Positions 44,091 to 54,450 are shown, numbered from the stretch's first letter. The stretch: DNA of 64,000 nucleotides from Photobacterium sp. GJ3 (GCF_018199995.1 NZ_CP073578.1:1736001-1800000); one strand, 5' to 3'. Notes: generated by a model from the letters alone, not told the origin. Numbers and translations are program-made.

Positions 44091-47000
44091 TTATTTCCCT
44101 ACCTGTAACTTACCGTTAAACCTCCCTTTTCCAAAACCATGATCACGGTTTTGGAAAGGACAATGTTCAGTTCGTTTATCCGTTTTTACTTCTTTAAATG
44201 ACTGTTTATCATTTTTTTTAGCACCACTACAGCCATATTTTGAATTGGGACGATAATCCCGACTATCCCAATCAATTGTCCATGTGAAATCATTGATATA
44301 ACTTAATACTTTTTTACTGACTTTTTTCATTTCATTTGCAAAATCTTTACGTGCATTCACCATCGTTTTCTTTGATTTACAAAACTCACCTTTCTCAACT
44401 AAATGCAATACTTTAAGCGATTCATTTTTTGCAGCCTTCGTATAAGCTAAAAATGGTTTTGCTGTCAGAAGCTTTTCACTAAAATCATTTAATTTTTTCG
44501 CATTATCGTTATTCTCATGCTGAACTAATCGATTAAAAGCTCTCAAATCTGACTCTAAAGCAACACCGTAGTCATGGTTCGTTTGATGCCGCTGAACACC
44601 CAGTTCACACGCAAGTTCTGGTTTCATCGGAAGCGCAACAAGATTATCTACTGTATTGATATCGAAGCTAAAATCATCAAAAGCCTTTTCAAAGTCAGAC
44701 TCTCCTTTCACAGCATCTACTGGAATAATATGATGCACTGCTATCGTTGCCGGCCCTGCATACCAAGGATGTGTCGAAGGGAAACCACCGGGATAATTTT
44801 TCCCCATGTTCTTCCTATGATTTTTTGCATAGGTGATGCCTTTGCCTGGCTTTAAACGATTCCGGTTCTTACATGTCGGATCACTGCAAATCGGGCAGTG
44901 TTTCGGCAAATTAGTTTCATTCTCCGTCTCATGCTGTTTCTTTTTATGATGATTCAGCATCAGCTTTTTGTTCTCTGCGATCTTCATCAGCACTTCAATC
45001 AGGCCTTCCAGACCTTTACCGGCATTTCTGGCCGTCACACCTCCCGTGATTGCAGCGGCAGCAATGGGGGCTGCGACACCAGCACTGGCTGCACCGGCCA
45101 GTGCTGTTCCACCGGTGACCGCGGCTGTATCTATCCCTTTTTGGGTGATCTGCGAAACGGCAAAACGCGTGAATTCATCGGGCGGCATGGCCTGCATCAA
45201 ACGGCGTGGCAAGCTGGCGAGATATTCACGGGTTTCCGGTTCTGATAACAAAAGCAACAGAATCTCCATCGCCATACTGGCTTGCTGCAGACCCAGTTTT
45301 GCCCGATCGATCTGATCTAAACGCCGCTGCAGGATGTCGATGTCCCCTGTTGCAATGGCTTCGACCAGGACGTCTACCCCGATATCTGCCGCGTCCATCA
45401 GTTCACCGAACTCGCCGAAATCCGGGATATAGTCGGTGACCCCGGTACTGACGCCTAACCCGGCATGCTGTGCATAACGCCAGCTTTGTTCCAGAAAAGA
45501 GAGATCATCAAACGCATCTTTCCGGTGCTCCATTTCCGCTAATTCTGCTTCCACAGATGCCTGTACCAGCGCAAACAGCTCAGGTTCAACTACGGCGACT
45601 GGCATCGTCGCAGCTTCACGACGGGCAATACTCACCATCTCTTTGAGCAATGGCTCCATCTGATCCGGAATTTGTTTGATCAGATCAGGGATCGCGGTTT
45701 CAGCCTTTTTCGCTTCACCTTCATCACCAAACTCAATCTGTGCGCCCACTTGAGGAACGCCATACAAAACGACACTGCCTTTAGCATCCAGTTTCCCTTC
45801 ATGTGTTTCACCATTGGCAAACATCACGGTATAGGGCACGTATCCCGCTGGCGTGCGTTCGATATCATCGTAGGCCAGGTTGATCGCCAAAGGTGCGGGC
45901 ATCGCTTTCAGAGCATGTGCCACATCATTGATACTGCTGCCCTGTGTTGTGCGTTGCTGCTGACTCAACACCACCGTAGGCGCTTCACCTTTCGCCCGAA
46001 TCGTCGTGATTTTCTGTTGCAGGCCTTTCATGGCTGCCGAAACATCGTCCGGAAGAGAACGGCGAACGGTTTTGATGGCATCCCGGTGTGCTTTCAGGTT
46101 GTCTGTAATCAAGCTGTACCCACGGGTGTCGGCATGCAGACTGACCGTCTCTAGCCTTTTGTCTGTCTGTTCAAGGATTCGGACACAGGCGCGGCTCAGT
46201 TCAGTCGACTTTGCATCCCAGTCGAGCTGATCCAGCCAGACTTGCGGATTCCCCCGGCCAATATACCGCATGGAAGCCAGCAGATTCTGACCGGATTCTT
46301 CTTTGTGGTACTTCACAAAGAGCTCAAACAGAACGCCTTCTTTATCCAGCACGGGCATCATCGTACTGATTAACCCCAGAACCTCCTGCTCTGGCACAGT
46401 CTGCTGCTCAAAGAAGTTCATCAGGCGCGCTGCGATATCTTCCACTTGCCCGGGTTTCGGGTTGAGCGGCAGCGCGGCGCGGATTTCCACTTCAAGCATC
46501 TGACGGATGTCCATGCTGTCTGTCAGCACTTCACCAACATAGCCCCAGGATTGTTTTTGCATATCCCCGCGCGGGATCCAGAACGGTACACAACGCTCAG
46601 AGGCTCGGTCAAAAAATATATCATCCGGCAGGGTTGCCTGATTCGGATTCACAGAACGCGGATAATTGACCGTAAAAGGTGCGGGAGCTTCACCATATTC
46701 GACGGTGCATCCTTGGGTTGGCAGGCCGTCGACAATCGCTTCCCCCTGACCGTTTAGCGTCCCTTCTGCCAGCACGGCACCGGATTCATCTTTCAGTTTG
46801 AACGGTGCATCGGCCAATGGATAACCTGTACTGTAACGGCAATGAATGCGCAAAGCATGGGTTTGATCCTCGTCCGGCTGGACCGTGACAGACGGATTTT
46901 CACATCCGAAGCACACGGTGTTCCCTGCGTTCATGGTCATCATATCGGTTTTACGCGCGACCCCAACGCCCTCAATTTTTACCGTTGAGGAAGCGGACGT

Positions 47001-47294
47001 AAATTTGGCTTCAGCTTCTGTGGTACCGGACACCAGCCCTTTCTGATCGCCACCGGCATCCCCTGTGCTGCTCGAGAAAATACTGTTTTTCAGCGCAATA
47101 CTGTTGCCGCCATCTGCGGTCACTGTCGTGGTGCCATCGGCCAGATCTGCCGACTTTGCGTGATTGCCATAGGGAATCGGAACCACAGGTTTACCAACCG
47201 TTGTCAGACAAACATCAGGCACGGAAGCATTGGCTTCACCGCCGGAACCTTGATGAACAATACTCAGACCATCCGCACTGATCGTGACACCCAT
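44091..47294 (-). CDS. DUF4150 (PAAR-like) effector with C-terminal AHH nuclease domain
   Basis: The 1067-residue product opens with a DUF4150 PAAR-like tip domain (1-140: VTISADGLSIVHQGSGG, PIPYGNH, GVARKTDMMTMNAGNTVCFG), which would cap a type VI secretion spike. An Ig-like or SpaA-like segment (150-230) and a long helical middle follow. A hydrophobic glycine/alanine stretch (about 740-790) may insert in membranes. The last 250 residues hold CPICSDPTC and, at 852-855, AVHH in AVHHIIPVDAV with a later RHQTNHD, the AHH/HNH-type nuclease signature. GC falls sharply after about 44950, marking a swapped toxin tip. AGGAAAG precedes the ATG. No VgrG or T6SS structural gene is in the window. Confidence 0.82.
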   Translation of the reverse strand: MGVTISADGLSIVHQGSGGEANASVPDVCLTTVGKPVVPIPYGNHAKSADLADGTTTVTADGGNSIALKNSIFSSSTGDAGGDQKGLVSGTTEAEAKFTSASSTVKIEGVGVARKTDMMTMNAGNTVCFGCENPSVTVQPDEDQTHALRIHCRYSTGYPLADAPFKLKDESGAVLAEGTLNGQGEAIVDGLPTQGCTVEYGEAPAPFTVNYPRSVNPNQATLPDDIFFDRASERCVPFWIPRGDMQKQSWGYVGEVLTDSMDIRQMLEVEIRAALPLNPKPGQVEDIAARLMNFFEQQTVPEQEVLGLISTMMPVLDKEGVLFELFVKYHKEESGQNLLASMRYIGRGNPQVWLDQLDWDAKSTELSRACVRILEQTDKRLETVSLHADTRGYSLITDNLKAHRDAIKTVRRSLPDDVSAAMKGLQQKITTIRAKGEAPTVVLSQQQRTTQGSSINDVAHALKAMPAPLAINLAYDDIERTPAGYVPYTVMFANGETHEGKLDAKGSVVLYGVPQVGAQIEFGDEGEAKKAETAIPDLIKQIPDQMEPLLKEMVSIARREAATMPVAVVEPELFALVQASVEAELAEMEHRKDAFDDLSFLEQSWRYAQHAGLGVSTGVTDYIPDFGEFGELMDAADIGVDVLVEAIATGDIDILQRRLDQIDRAKLGLQQASMAMEILLLLLSEPETREYLASLPRRLMQAMPPDEFTRFAVSQITQKGIDTAAVTGGTALAGAASAGVAAPIAAAAITGGVTARNAGKGLEGLIEVLMKIAENKKLMLNHHKKKQHETENETNLPKHCPICSDPTCKNRNRLKPGKGITYAKNHRKNMGKNYPGGFPSTHPWYAGPATIAVHHIIPVDAVKGESDFEKAFDDFSFDINTVDNLVALPMKPELACELGVQRHQTNHDYGVALESDLRAFNRLVQHENNDNAKKLNDFSEKLLTAKPFLAYTKAAKNESLKVLHLVEKGEFCKSKKTMVNARKDFANEMKKVSKKVLSYINDFTWTIDWDSRDYRPNSKYGCSGAKKNDKQSFKEVKTDKRTEHCPFQNRDHGFGKGRFNGKLQVGK

Positions 47295-47592
47295 GACGCT
47301 TTCCTCATGAACTGAACAAGAATAGGTCGATATTCTATCAGATGCTTAGCAACTCATCCTATTGATAAAAAAGAAGAAATAGCCTGTCAAAATCACTTTT
47401 TGACCTGTCATTCCGACACTTGTTCATATCTGTGAAGCGGATCAATGTCGTCAAATTTTTGAACATCACGGAGCGTCTGGCATTCAAAATGTGCGGTAAC
47501 TGAATCCATCGAAGTGAAGACGATGGTTGATTTCAGCGTACTGAAGCGAAGGTCCGAATCCCATGGCGACACATTCCCTTGGGCTTCAGATC
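47295..47592. other. Gap between effector and RND genes
   Basis: No gene is supported. It should carry the effector promoter on the minus strand and the end of the RND transcript. Confidence 0.4.
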
Positions 47593-50500
47593 TCAGCTTT
47601 CCGTCACAGGTACCCGGCTTTTATGCGCCTTCAGAGCACGATAATCAGCCAGAATGCCGTAAATGCAAGGCACCACGAACAACACCAATAGGCTTGCGGC
47701 CAGTAAACCGAACGTAATGCTGATCACTAACGGGATCATGACCTGCGCCTGCAGGCTGGTTTCGAATAACAAAGGCAGCATGCCAGCAATGGTGGTCACG
47801 GTTGTCAGTAACATGGCCCGGAGACGCGTTTCACTGGCTTTTCGGGCTGCATCCTGCAAGGCCATCCCCTCCAGAACATTGGCTTTCACATAAGTCACCA
47901 GCAAAATAGCATTATTCACCACAATGCCAGCCAATGAGACAAATCCCACCATGCTGGGCATGGTCAGCGGATACCCCATCAACATATGGCCCGCAATCAC
48001 ACCGATCAGTGACAACGGAATCGCCAGCATCACAATCAAGGGTTCAGCATAAGTCCGGAACTGAATACTCAGCAGCACAAAAATACCGATCAATCCGATC
48101 AGAAACCCATTGCGGACCGAGGTCTGGGTGATGCGGCTGTTTTTTATCTCGCCTTCCACCTGAAGGGTGATGCCTGGAAAGCGGGTTTGCAATTCAGGCA
48201 GAAAACGCGCAAGTGTATCCGTCACCACCACTTGGGCATTGGCTTTCTGGCTGTGAACTGCGCCAAATACAGTGACGGTCTGCTGACTGTCGATGCGATG
48301 AATCCGCGAGTAATCCCGCTCAAAATAGATATCAGCCACACTCAGCAAGGGGATACGGTCCCCGGTCCGTGGATGAAGTAAAGGAAAATATTCCAGAGAT
48401 TCAAGATCCAGCTGACTCTCGGCGGCAAGCTGTACTGTGATTTCCAGATCATCAATTCCCCGGTAAATCTCATCGACGGTCACACCATGAAATGCCTGCC
48501 GGAGCTGCGCTGCAACCTGAGCAGATGTGAGGCCCGACGCCAGAGCTTCCGGTTTGAGCGTAAACCTGAGCTCGGGCTTACCCGGCCGTAAATCATCGAA
48601 CACGTTATAAACGCCCGCATACCCTTTCAGCCATTGCTGAAGTCCGTAGGACGCCTCTGATAACTGCGCAAGATCCCTGCCCTGCAAGCGTAATTCAATG
48701 GCTCTGCCCGCAGGACCAAGGGACGGCTCGGTGAAAATCACCTGAGCAACCTGAGGCAACGCCGGTAGCGCGTCTGACCAGGCCTGAGTCAGGGTATCCA
48801 TTTCTGTCACCCGCTGCTCAGCCGTGAGCAAGTCCACACTGATCGTTGCCAGATGCGCGCCGGTCTCAAAGGCATCCGCATTGTGGCTGTAGGTGACGGT
48901 AACCGCTTTCACCAGCGATTCAGATGCTTGCGACGCCAGTGAATCCGTGGCTTGGTTCAGCGCACTCAGTACGCGATCAACCGACTGCGCTGTGACATGG
49001 AACGGAGTCCCGGACGGAAGGATCAGCCTTGCTTCCAGCACATCCCCATCCATGTCGGGCAGGGCCTGAAACTTCAGATGACCGCTCACCAGCATCCCAA
49101 CCGAAAGCATCAGTAATGCGAGACTTCCCCCAAGGACGGCATAGCGGTAATGCATGGCACTTTCAACCGCCTGCCCCGTGCGCTGCTGCAATTGCAGAAA
49201 TACCTGATTGATTCGGATCCTGAATCGGTTGTCCGGCGATGGTTTGTCATGCATCAGGGTATGATGCAAATGGCTGGGTAATATTAAAAACGCCTCAATC
49301 AAACTGACCGAGATCACCACGAGTAATACCGCAGGAATCACACGAAGGACCTGTCCAATCTCTCCTTCAATGAATAATAAGGCCCCAAAAATCAACACCG
49401 TGGTTGCAAAAGAAGACAGCACGCCGCTGGCCACACGAGCGACCCCGTCTGTCACTGCTGCCAGCGGCTTTTTTCCCAGCCTCGACTGCTCGGCAATGCT
49501 TTCTGAAATAACAATGGCATCGTCCATTAAAATGCCTAATGCCAGTAACAGCGCGACAATACTCATCATATTGAGCGTGATGCCAAGGGATGACAGGACA
49601 AAGAAGCTCGCCAGAAAACTCACGGGTAATCCGGCAACCACCCAGAAGGTAAAACGCAGGCGAAAAAACAGCAGCAAACTCAGAAACACCAGAATCAATC
49701 CCTGCCAGGCGTTTTCTATGAGCATGTTTAACCGATCCACCACGATCGAGGTATTGTTCTGAATCAGGGTAAGTTGAACACTCTCGGGGAGATGGTCATG
49801 CTCAGCCGACACAAAGGACTCAACTGCGGCAAGTACAGACAAGCTGTCATCCGTGATATTTTTCCGGACATTCAGCAAGGCCGCTGGCTGGCCGTTTAAT
49901 CGGGCCTGATTTTCCGGCTCACTGAATCGTTCTTCAATCGTCGCCAGATCGCTCAATTGGATCTGACTGCCCGTGTGCCCGCTTAAAATGGTCAGATTGG
50001 CCAGTTCAGCCGCGGTGACACGTTGATCATCCAGGCTCAGATCATACGTTCTGGACACAGTCTCTATGGTTCCCAGAGGCAGACTCAAATTCTGGGAAGC
50101 TATCCGCTGACTGACCGCTTCCAGTGTTAAACCGTAGAAACGGAGTTGCTCCGGACTGACTGACACCCGAAGTTGCCGCGTTGAAAAGCCTTCAATCCGG
50201 ACGATCGGTATCTCAGGTTGCTGCAACATTTTGGTTTTCAACTGCTCTGCCAGTGTTTTTAGTTCCGTCTGGGACAGACCGGACGCCGTCACAGCAATCG
50301 TCACCACGGGGCTGGTTCTGCCCATCTCTTCAACGACTGGGGTTTCCGCTTCATCCGGAAAGCTGTCAATACTGTCAACGGCTGAGCGGATGTCTTCCTG
50401 AAATACCGAAAAGTCCCGGCCTTCCACCATGGTCAGTGTCATCTGCGCGAGGTTATTCCTGGCCTCACACAAGACTTCAAGCAGATTGGGGATCGCTTCC

Positions 50501-50706
50501 GTCGCATCTTCCAGGGGGCGACATATCCCGTTTTCAACATCTCTCGGACTTGCTCCAGGATAGGGCACCAGCACACGTACCGTATCTAAAGCAAGCCTGG
50601 GGAAGGTCTCCCGTTGTAAGGATGGCAGTGTCAATAACCCTGCCAGAATCAGCAGGATCATCAGCAAGTGAGCCGCCGTCGGGTGGCTGGCAACATATCG
50701 GATCAT
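47593..50706 (-). CDS. RND efflux pump inner-membrane transporter
   Basis: A proton-driven HAE1-like RND transporter of 1037 residues with the usual layout: helix 1, a large periplasmic loop (PGASPRDVENGICRPLEDA), helices 2-6 with the proton-relay LLLALGILMDDAIVISE, second loop, and helices 8-12 (GIVVNNAILLVTYV). It works with the membrane-fusion gene upstream. Its ATG at 50706 overlaps that gene's TGA. No outer-membrane channel gene is next to it, so a shared TolC probably completes the pump. Substrate unknown. Confidence 0.95.
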   Translation of the reverse strand: MIRYVASHPTAAHLLMILLILAGLLTLPSLQRETFPRLALDTVRVLVPYPGASPRDVENGICRPLEDATEAIPNLLEVLCEARNNLAQMTLTMVEGRDFSVFQEDIRSAVDSIDSFPDEAETPVVEEMGRTSPVVTIAVTASGLSQTELKTLAEQLKTKMLQQPEIPIVRIEGFSTRQLRVSVSPEQLRFYGLTLEAVSQRIASQNLSLPLGTIETVSRTYDLSLDDQRVTAAELANLTILSGHTGSQIQLSDLATIEERFSEPENQARLNGQPAALLNVRKNITDDSLSVLAAVESFVSAEHDHLPESVQLTLIQNNTSIVVDRLNMLIENAWQGLILVFLSLLLFFRLRFTFWVVAGLPVSFLASFFVLSSLGITLNMMSIVALLLALGILMDDAIVISESIAEQSRLGKKPLAAVTDGVARVASGVLSSFATTVLIFGALLFIEGEIGQVLRVIPAVLLVVISVSLIEAFLILPSHLHHTLMHDKPSPDNRFRIRINQVFLQLQQRTGQAVESAMHYRYAVLGGSLALLMLSVGMLVSGHLKFQALPDMDGDVLEARLILPSGTPFHVTAQSVDRVLSALNQATDSLASQASESLVKAVTVTYSHNADAFETGAHLATISVDLLTAEQRVTEMDTLTQAWSDALPALPQVAQVIFTEPSLGPAGRAIELRLQGRDLAQLSEASYGLQQWLKGYAGVYNVFDDLRPGKPELRFTLKPEALASGLTSAQVAAQLRQAFHGVTVDEIYRGIDDLEITVQLAAESQLDLESLEYFPLLHPRTGDRIPLLSVADIYFERDYSRIHRIDSQQTVTVFGAVHSQKANAQVVVTDTLARFLPELQTRFPGITLQVEGEIKNSRITQTSVRNGFLIGLIGIFVLLSIQFRTYAEPLIVMLAIPLSLIGVIAGHMLMGYPLTMPSMVGFVSLAGIVVNNAILLVTYVKANVLEGMALQDAARKASETRLRAMLLTTVTTIAGMLPLLFETSLQAQVMIPLVISITFGLLAASLLVLFVVPCIYGILADYRALKAHKSRVPVTES

Positions 50707-52094
50707 CACTGGCCCACTCCTGCCGACTGCGCCAGCATGATCGGTGTGGCTTCCAGGCGATCCGGCGTCAGCGATAACGGTAATCCATCCAGTGCGGGCT
50801 GTACATCACTGGTGATCACTCGGGTACCGTTCGGAATATGACCCGGTGTAAACAACGCCCAATCCTGCATCGTCAGGCTGGCCGTCGCAGACACACGGCT
50901 CAAACGCCCCTGCTTGTCGGCAGTCAGAAGCGCGCCAGCATGCAGCGCATGGCGCGGCAGAACCACCGCCTCAACCGGGGAACCCACCAGCGTCGCAATG
51001 ACTGGCATCCCTGCCAGCAAAGGCGGCTTTTTGCCCGGCGACAAAAACCGGTATGGCTGATCGACCGTCAGGGTAATACTCAGTGTGTGCGATTGCGGAT
51101 CCAGCGACTCCCCCAGATTCACAATCTGCCCGCGCCAGACCGATTCTGAAAAACCCGGCACCTGAATCCGGGATTCAAGCCCCAGTTGACTCAGCAAGGG
51201 GCCGAATTGTTCCGCATCCGTCAGATCAATCGCAGTGCCGTGATCTTCAAACAGTAGCTTCAAAAAGGGTTTGAGTTTCGCGATAGGGAACTGCGCTTTC
51301 ACTTCCATCTGATCGATACCGCTGGCTTCAAATAAGCGTTGTCCCGCAGGCACATACTGGAAGCGATCCGTATGAACGGCGGTCAGCCGACCGGTAAAAG
51401 GCATCACAATCCGGGTTCGGTCTAAATCGCGCTGGGCCTGTGCAATTTTCGTTTCTGCCAGTGTATGTTTTGCTTCCAGCACATGGCGTCTTGCTGGCAG
51501 CGTGGCGATTTCATTTTCCAGTATCGCTTGCTGCTGTCGGAGCTGAATCAGTTTTTGACGTTCACTGTCGACCTGAGAATCGGATTGTGCGCCCCGCTCG
51601 CTCAACGTCCTTTTCCGCTTCAGTTCACGCTGTGCCACTGCGATATTCTCCTGAATCAGCGCGTCACGCTGTGTCAGGTTCTCCGCAGTGGTATCGATTT
51701 CCCGTAAATTCGCTGCTGCAATCGCCCGTTCCGCTTTCGCCTGAGTGAGTGCCAGATGATAGTCCGCAGGATCCAGCTCAACCAACACCTCCCCCTGATT
51801 CACCAGACTGCCTTGTTTTAAATGAGGCGAGACCCGGACCACATTTGCAGACACTTCAGCCAGTGCCACCACTTTTTGGGTCGGTTCAATAAAACCATGC
51901 CCCACCAGTTCGGGACGAATCGCCCTTGGCGCCGTTTCGATAAAAGTTACAGCCATGGGCGTCATTTCAGTTGACTGGTGATTGACTGGCGGGCGTGTTT
52001 TGAACAGCACAGCCAACATCAGCAATCCCACCACAGCGAGCATGGGCAACGCGAGTTTGGATTTTAAAATGACTTTCAGACGATTGCGTTTCAT
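50706..52094 (-). CDS. RND efflux periplasmic adaptor (membrane fusion protein)
   Basis: A 462-residue HlyD/AcrA-type adaptor with an N-terminal membrane anchor (ALPMLAVVGLLMLAVLF), a lipoyl-like segment (GSLVNQGEVLVELDPADY), a long coiled-coil hairpin (residues 120-245) and beta-barrel parts. It joins the RND pump to an outer-membrane channel. It is the middle gene of TetR-adaptor-pump and starts 10 bases after the TetR stop. Confidence 0.94.
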   Translation of the reverse strand: MKRNRLKVILKSKLALPMLAVVGLLMLAVLFKTRPPVNHQSTEMTPMAVTFIETAPRAIRPELVGHGFIEPTQKVVALAEVSANVVRVSPHLKQGSLVNQGEVLVELDPADYHLALTQAKAERAIAAANLREIDTTAENLTQRDALIQENIAVAQRELKRKRTLSERGAQSDSQVDSERQKLIQLRQQQAILENEIATLPARRHVLEAKHTLAETKIAQAQRDLDRTRIVMPFTGRLTAVHTDRFQYVPAGQRLFEASGIDQMEVKAQFPIAKLKPFLKLLFEDHGTAIDLTDAEQFGPLLSQLGLESRIQVPGFSESVWRGQIVNLGESLDPQSHTLSITLTVDQPYRFLSPGKKPPLLAGMPVIATLVGSPVEAVVLPRHALHAGALLTADKQGRLSRVSATASLTMQDWALFTPGHIPNGTRVITSDVQPALDGLPLSLTPDRLEATPIMLAQSAGVGQ

Positions 52095-52104
52095 GTGGAG
52101 CCCC

Positions 52105-52746
52105 TTACCTGGGCGGACTGCCCAAACCTTGTGTGAGTAATAACGTCAGATGCTGTTTCCAGGCACTGGAGCGAAGCACCTGGCGATCAACGCCCAGTAC
52201 ATCCTGAATCAATGGCTCGGCAATCATTGGAAAAGCCATCAGACTGATCAGCGATGCGGTGGCAAATTTCGGATTCATATCTTCACGGAGAATGCCTTTC
52301 TGCTGCAAAGTCGTGAACAGAGTTAGCAAGGATTCCCCCATCCGGGCAGGAAAGGTTTTTACGAAATGCGCTCTTAGTTTGGCTTCGCGGGTCAGCACTT
52401 CATCTTTAATCAAATGAACCAGCCATGGCTCTTCAGACATCATGTCTGCGATCCGGTCAACCAGCACAGGTAAAACGGATTCTGGCTGCGTTTCAAGTAA
52501 AGCCACAACTTCCTGTATCCGCTGCTGGCGCTGACGCCCGCTCCGGTCCAGAAGCGCGATAAACAGCCCTTCTTTGTTCCCAAAGTAGTAACTGATCATG
52601 GCGGATTGTGTGCCGACTTCCGCTGCCAGCTCACGAATGGTGATGGATTGATAAGATTTTTGATCCAGTAATCTTTCGGCAGCATCAAGGAGTGCCGACA
52701 TCATCTGTGCCTGTTTTTCGGGATCTTGCGGTCTGCCTCGGGACAT
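52105..52746 (-). CDS. TetR-family repressor of the RND operon
   Basis: A 213-residue regulator with N-terminal helix-turn-helix (SITIRELAAEVGTQSAMISYYFGNKEGLF) and a C-terminal ligand-binding domain. It is the first gene of the efflux operon, and a perfect palindrome lies just upstream, so it probably represses itself and the pump. Confidence 0.9.
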   Translation of the reverse strand: MSRGRPQDPEKQAQMMSALLDAAERLLDQKSYQSITIRELAAEVGTQSAMISYYFGNKEGLFIALLDRSGRQRQQRIQEVVALLETQPESVLPVLVDRIADMMSEEPWLVHLIKDEVLTREAKLRAHFVKTFPARMGESLLTLFTTLQQKGILREDMNPKFATASLISLMAFPMIAEPLIQDVLGVDRQVLRSSAWKQHLTLLLTQGLGSPPR

Positions 52747-52760
52747 GATCTCTCATTTCA

Positions 52761-52776
52761 TTAATCAAGTGATTAA
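52761..52776. promoter_or_regulatory. Probable TetR operator upstream of the RND operon
   Basis: A perfect inverted repeat, TTAATCA-AG-TGATTAA, is centred 22 bases upstream of the TetR ATG, a usual position and size for autoregulation. Confidence 0.7.
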
Positions 52777-52848
52777 CGAAATCATAGATGCATTCGGTGA
52801 ATGATTCAATCCTGTCATTCAGAACGCAGATCAAAACTTAAGAAAATG

Positions 52849-53451
52849 TCAGTCGCCGCGCAGGTGATAGATCATGGTGGTTGAACCGGAGAAGCCGATC
52901 AGGCGTTTCAGGGAAGGAAAGGATTCACTTTTGATCGCAACGAACCCTTTTTCAGTGTAGAGCTTTCTGGCTCTGGGATTGGAATCGATCACATCCAGCC
53001 GGACCTGCAGGTACTGATCTTCATCTGCAAAAGCAATGACTGAAGACAACAAAGCAGAGCCAATCCCCGCCCCGCGACATGCGGGGTCTACAGCAATGCC
53101 ATCCATGATCAATTCCCCAGAAACAGGCTGACGTTCAAATAAACTCAAAATGGCTGCGGCGCGTATTCCCTGCCAGAAACCCAGCACCCGGAAAAGGGAT
53201 TTCAAGGTGATCCCGCCGGTCAACGAACCTTCCGGCGTTTGAAAACCCGCAATACCGACAATTTTATTTTTCTGGGTCGCCACAAATGAATATTCAGGAT
53301 TGAACGACTCAGCCAATAAATGAATCCGCTGTGCCTGACTCGGTATCGCAACCTGAAACTTATGACCAAATGCCAGCTCGTATAAAGTCGCCACTTCCAA
53401 CGCTCGGGACCGGTGCCACCCCTGTTCAATATCAATATGTCGCTCGTCCAT
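52849..53451 (-). CDS. GNAT-family N-acetyltransferase
   Basis: A 200-residue acetyltransferase. IAVDPACRGAGIGSALLSSVIAFA is the acetyl-CoA-binding motif and VIDSNPRARKLYTEKGFVA the C-terminal motif. AAGGAG six bases upstream supports ATG 53451 rather than the TTG three bases earlier. Substrate unknown. Confidence 0.88.
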   Translation of the reverse strand: MDERHIDIEQGWHRSRALEVATLYELAFGHKFQVAIPSQAQRIHLLAESFNPEYSFVATQKNKIVGIAGFQTPEGSLTGGITLKSLFRVLGFWQGIRAAAILSLFERQPVSGELIMDGIAVDPACRGAGIGSALLSSVIAFADEDQYLQVRLDVIDSNPRARKLYTEKGFVAIKSESFPSLKRLIGFSGSTTMIYHLRGD

Positions 53452-53654
53452 CAAATTCTCCTTTCAGATCCGGGGGATCGGGAAAGATCGCCCGCTCTGG
53501 GTACCTTTGTTTGAAACACTCACGAATAGTTGTGTTTTGTTTTTTATTTGTAAATCAATGGCATGCATTCACACTTTGCACAATAGATTCTGACGTCTAG
53601 GGTTTATTTGGCTGTGAGAAAAGCCGAAAATCAATAACATCAATAGGTGAAAAA

Positions 53655-54266
53655 ATGAAAAAAACAACGGATGTGGCATTTTATCGTGAAAAAAATTTTG
53701 GGGGTTCTCCTGAATATTACGGGTTAGGGGATGATGTGACCTTTCACTACGGAGACAACTTCAATGATAAGTACCGCTCTCTGAAAGTGATTAACCCGGT
53801 TAAAATCAATTGCTATCAACACTCCGACGGTTCAGGAATTTTTAAAACCTATACACAAGGCGACTACGCTGATCTGGCAGAAATCGATGGCCTGTCTAAA
53901 TTTCAGATCCTTGAAATTGATACCTACTTCTCGATCAGTATGCGTCTGATCGATCAAAGCGGCGGAGAGCCACGTCAGTTTCTGATGACCTTCAACGCAC
54001 ATAACATCGGACAGGCAGAATTCTGGTCCGGCAATAATGACTATACGGCTTTACCCGTCACTGATAACAGTGATTTGGTCACGTGCGCCATTTATATCCG
54101 AGACATGTCCAGTGGCGAATATATCAGCAATGGTTCCATGTATTTTCAGTACAATCCGCAGCATGGCATGATTGAAATTGTGACAAACAGCGAAACTTTT
54201 CCGTCTAACCTGAAAGTGCAGCGCATTGACAATACCAAGTTCGATTTCACTTTGTTGAGCCGGTAA
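53655..54266 (+). CDS. Beta/gamma-crystallin-like protein
   Basis: A 203-residue protein. Its first 85 residues fit a beta/gamma-crystallin Greek-key domain: VAFYREKNFGGSPEYYGLGDD and KINCYQHSDGSGIFKTYTQGDYADL, which often bind calcium. The C-terminal half is a different, probably beta-rich domain that I cannot name. No signal peptide is visible. AGGTGA precedes the ATG. It stands alone; microbial relatives are linked with stress or Ca2+ binding. Confidence 0.65.
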   Translation: MKKTTDVAFYREKNFGGSPEYYGLGDDVTFHYGDNFNDKYRSLKVINPVKINCYQHSDGSGIFKTYTQGDYADLAEIDGLSKFQILEIDTYFSISMRLIDQSGGEPRQFLMTFNAHNIGQAEFWSGNNDYTALPVTDNSDLVTCAIYIRDMSSGEYISNGSMYFQYNPQHGMIEIVTNSETFPSNLKVQRIDNTKFDFTLLSR

Positions 54267-54450
54267 TCACGCACTACATTGTACATCCTGCCCCGGCACA
54301 TGTGATTTATCTGCCGGGTCAGGTATTCAATTCATCAGAATAAAATACAACCTGCGCTTTCTTTGCGATACCCGCATCACAATAGTGATCCGATCACTGA
54401 CCTTGATATTCTGTCATCCATTTATCTTGCTGTGTATACGTGCCAGGGTC

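Noticed and set aside
47514..47717. Plus-strand open frame at the end of the RND gene
   Set aside because: It overlaps the antisense of the RND coding sequence for much of its length and has no protein-like sequence.
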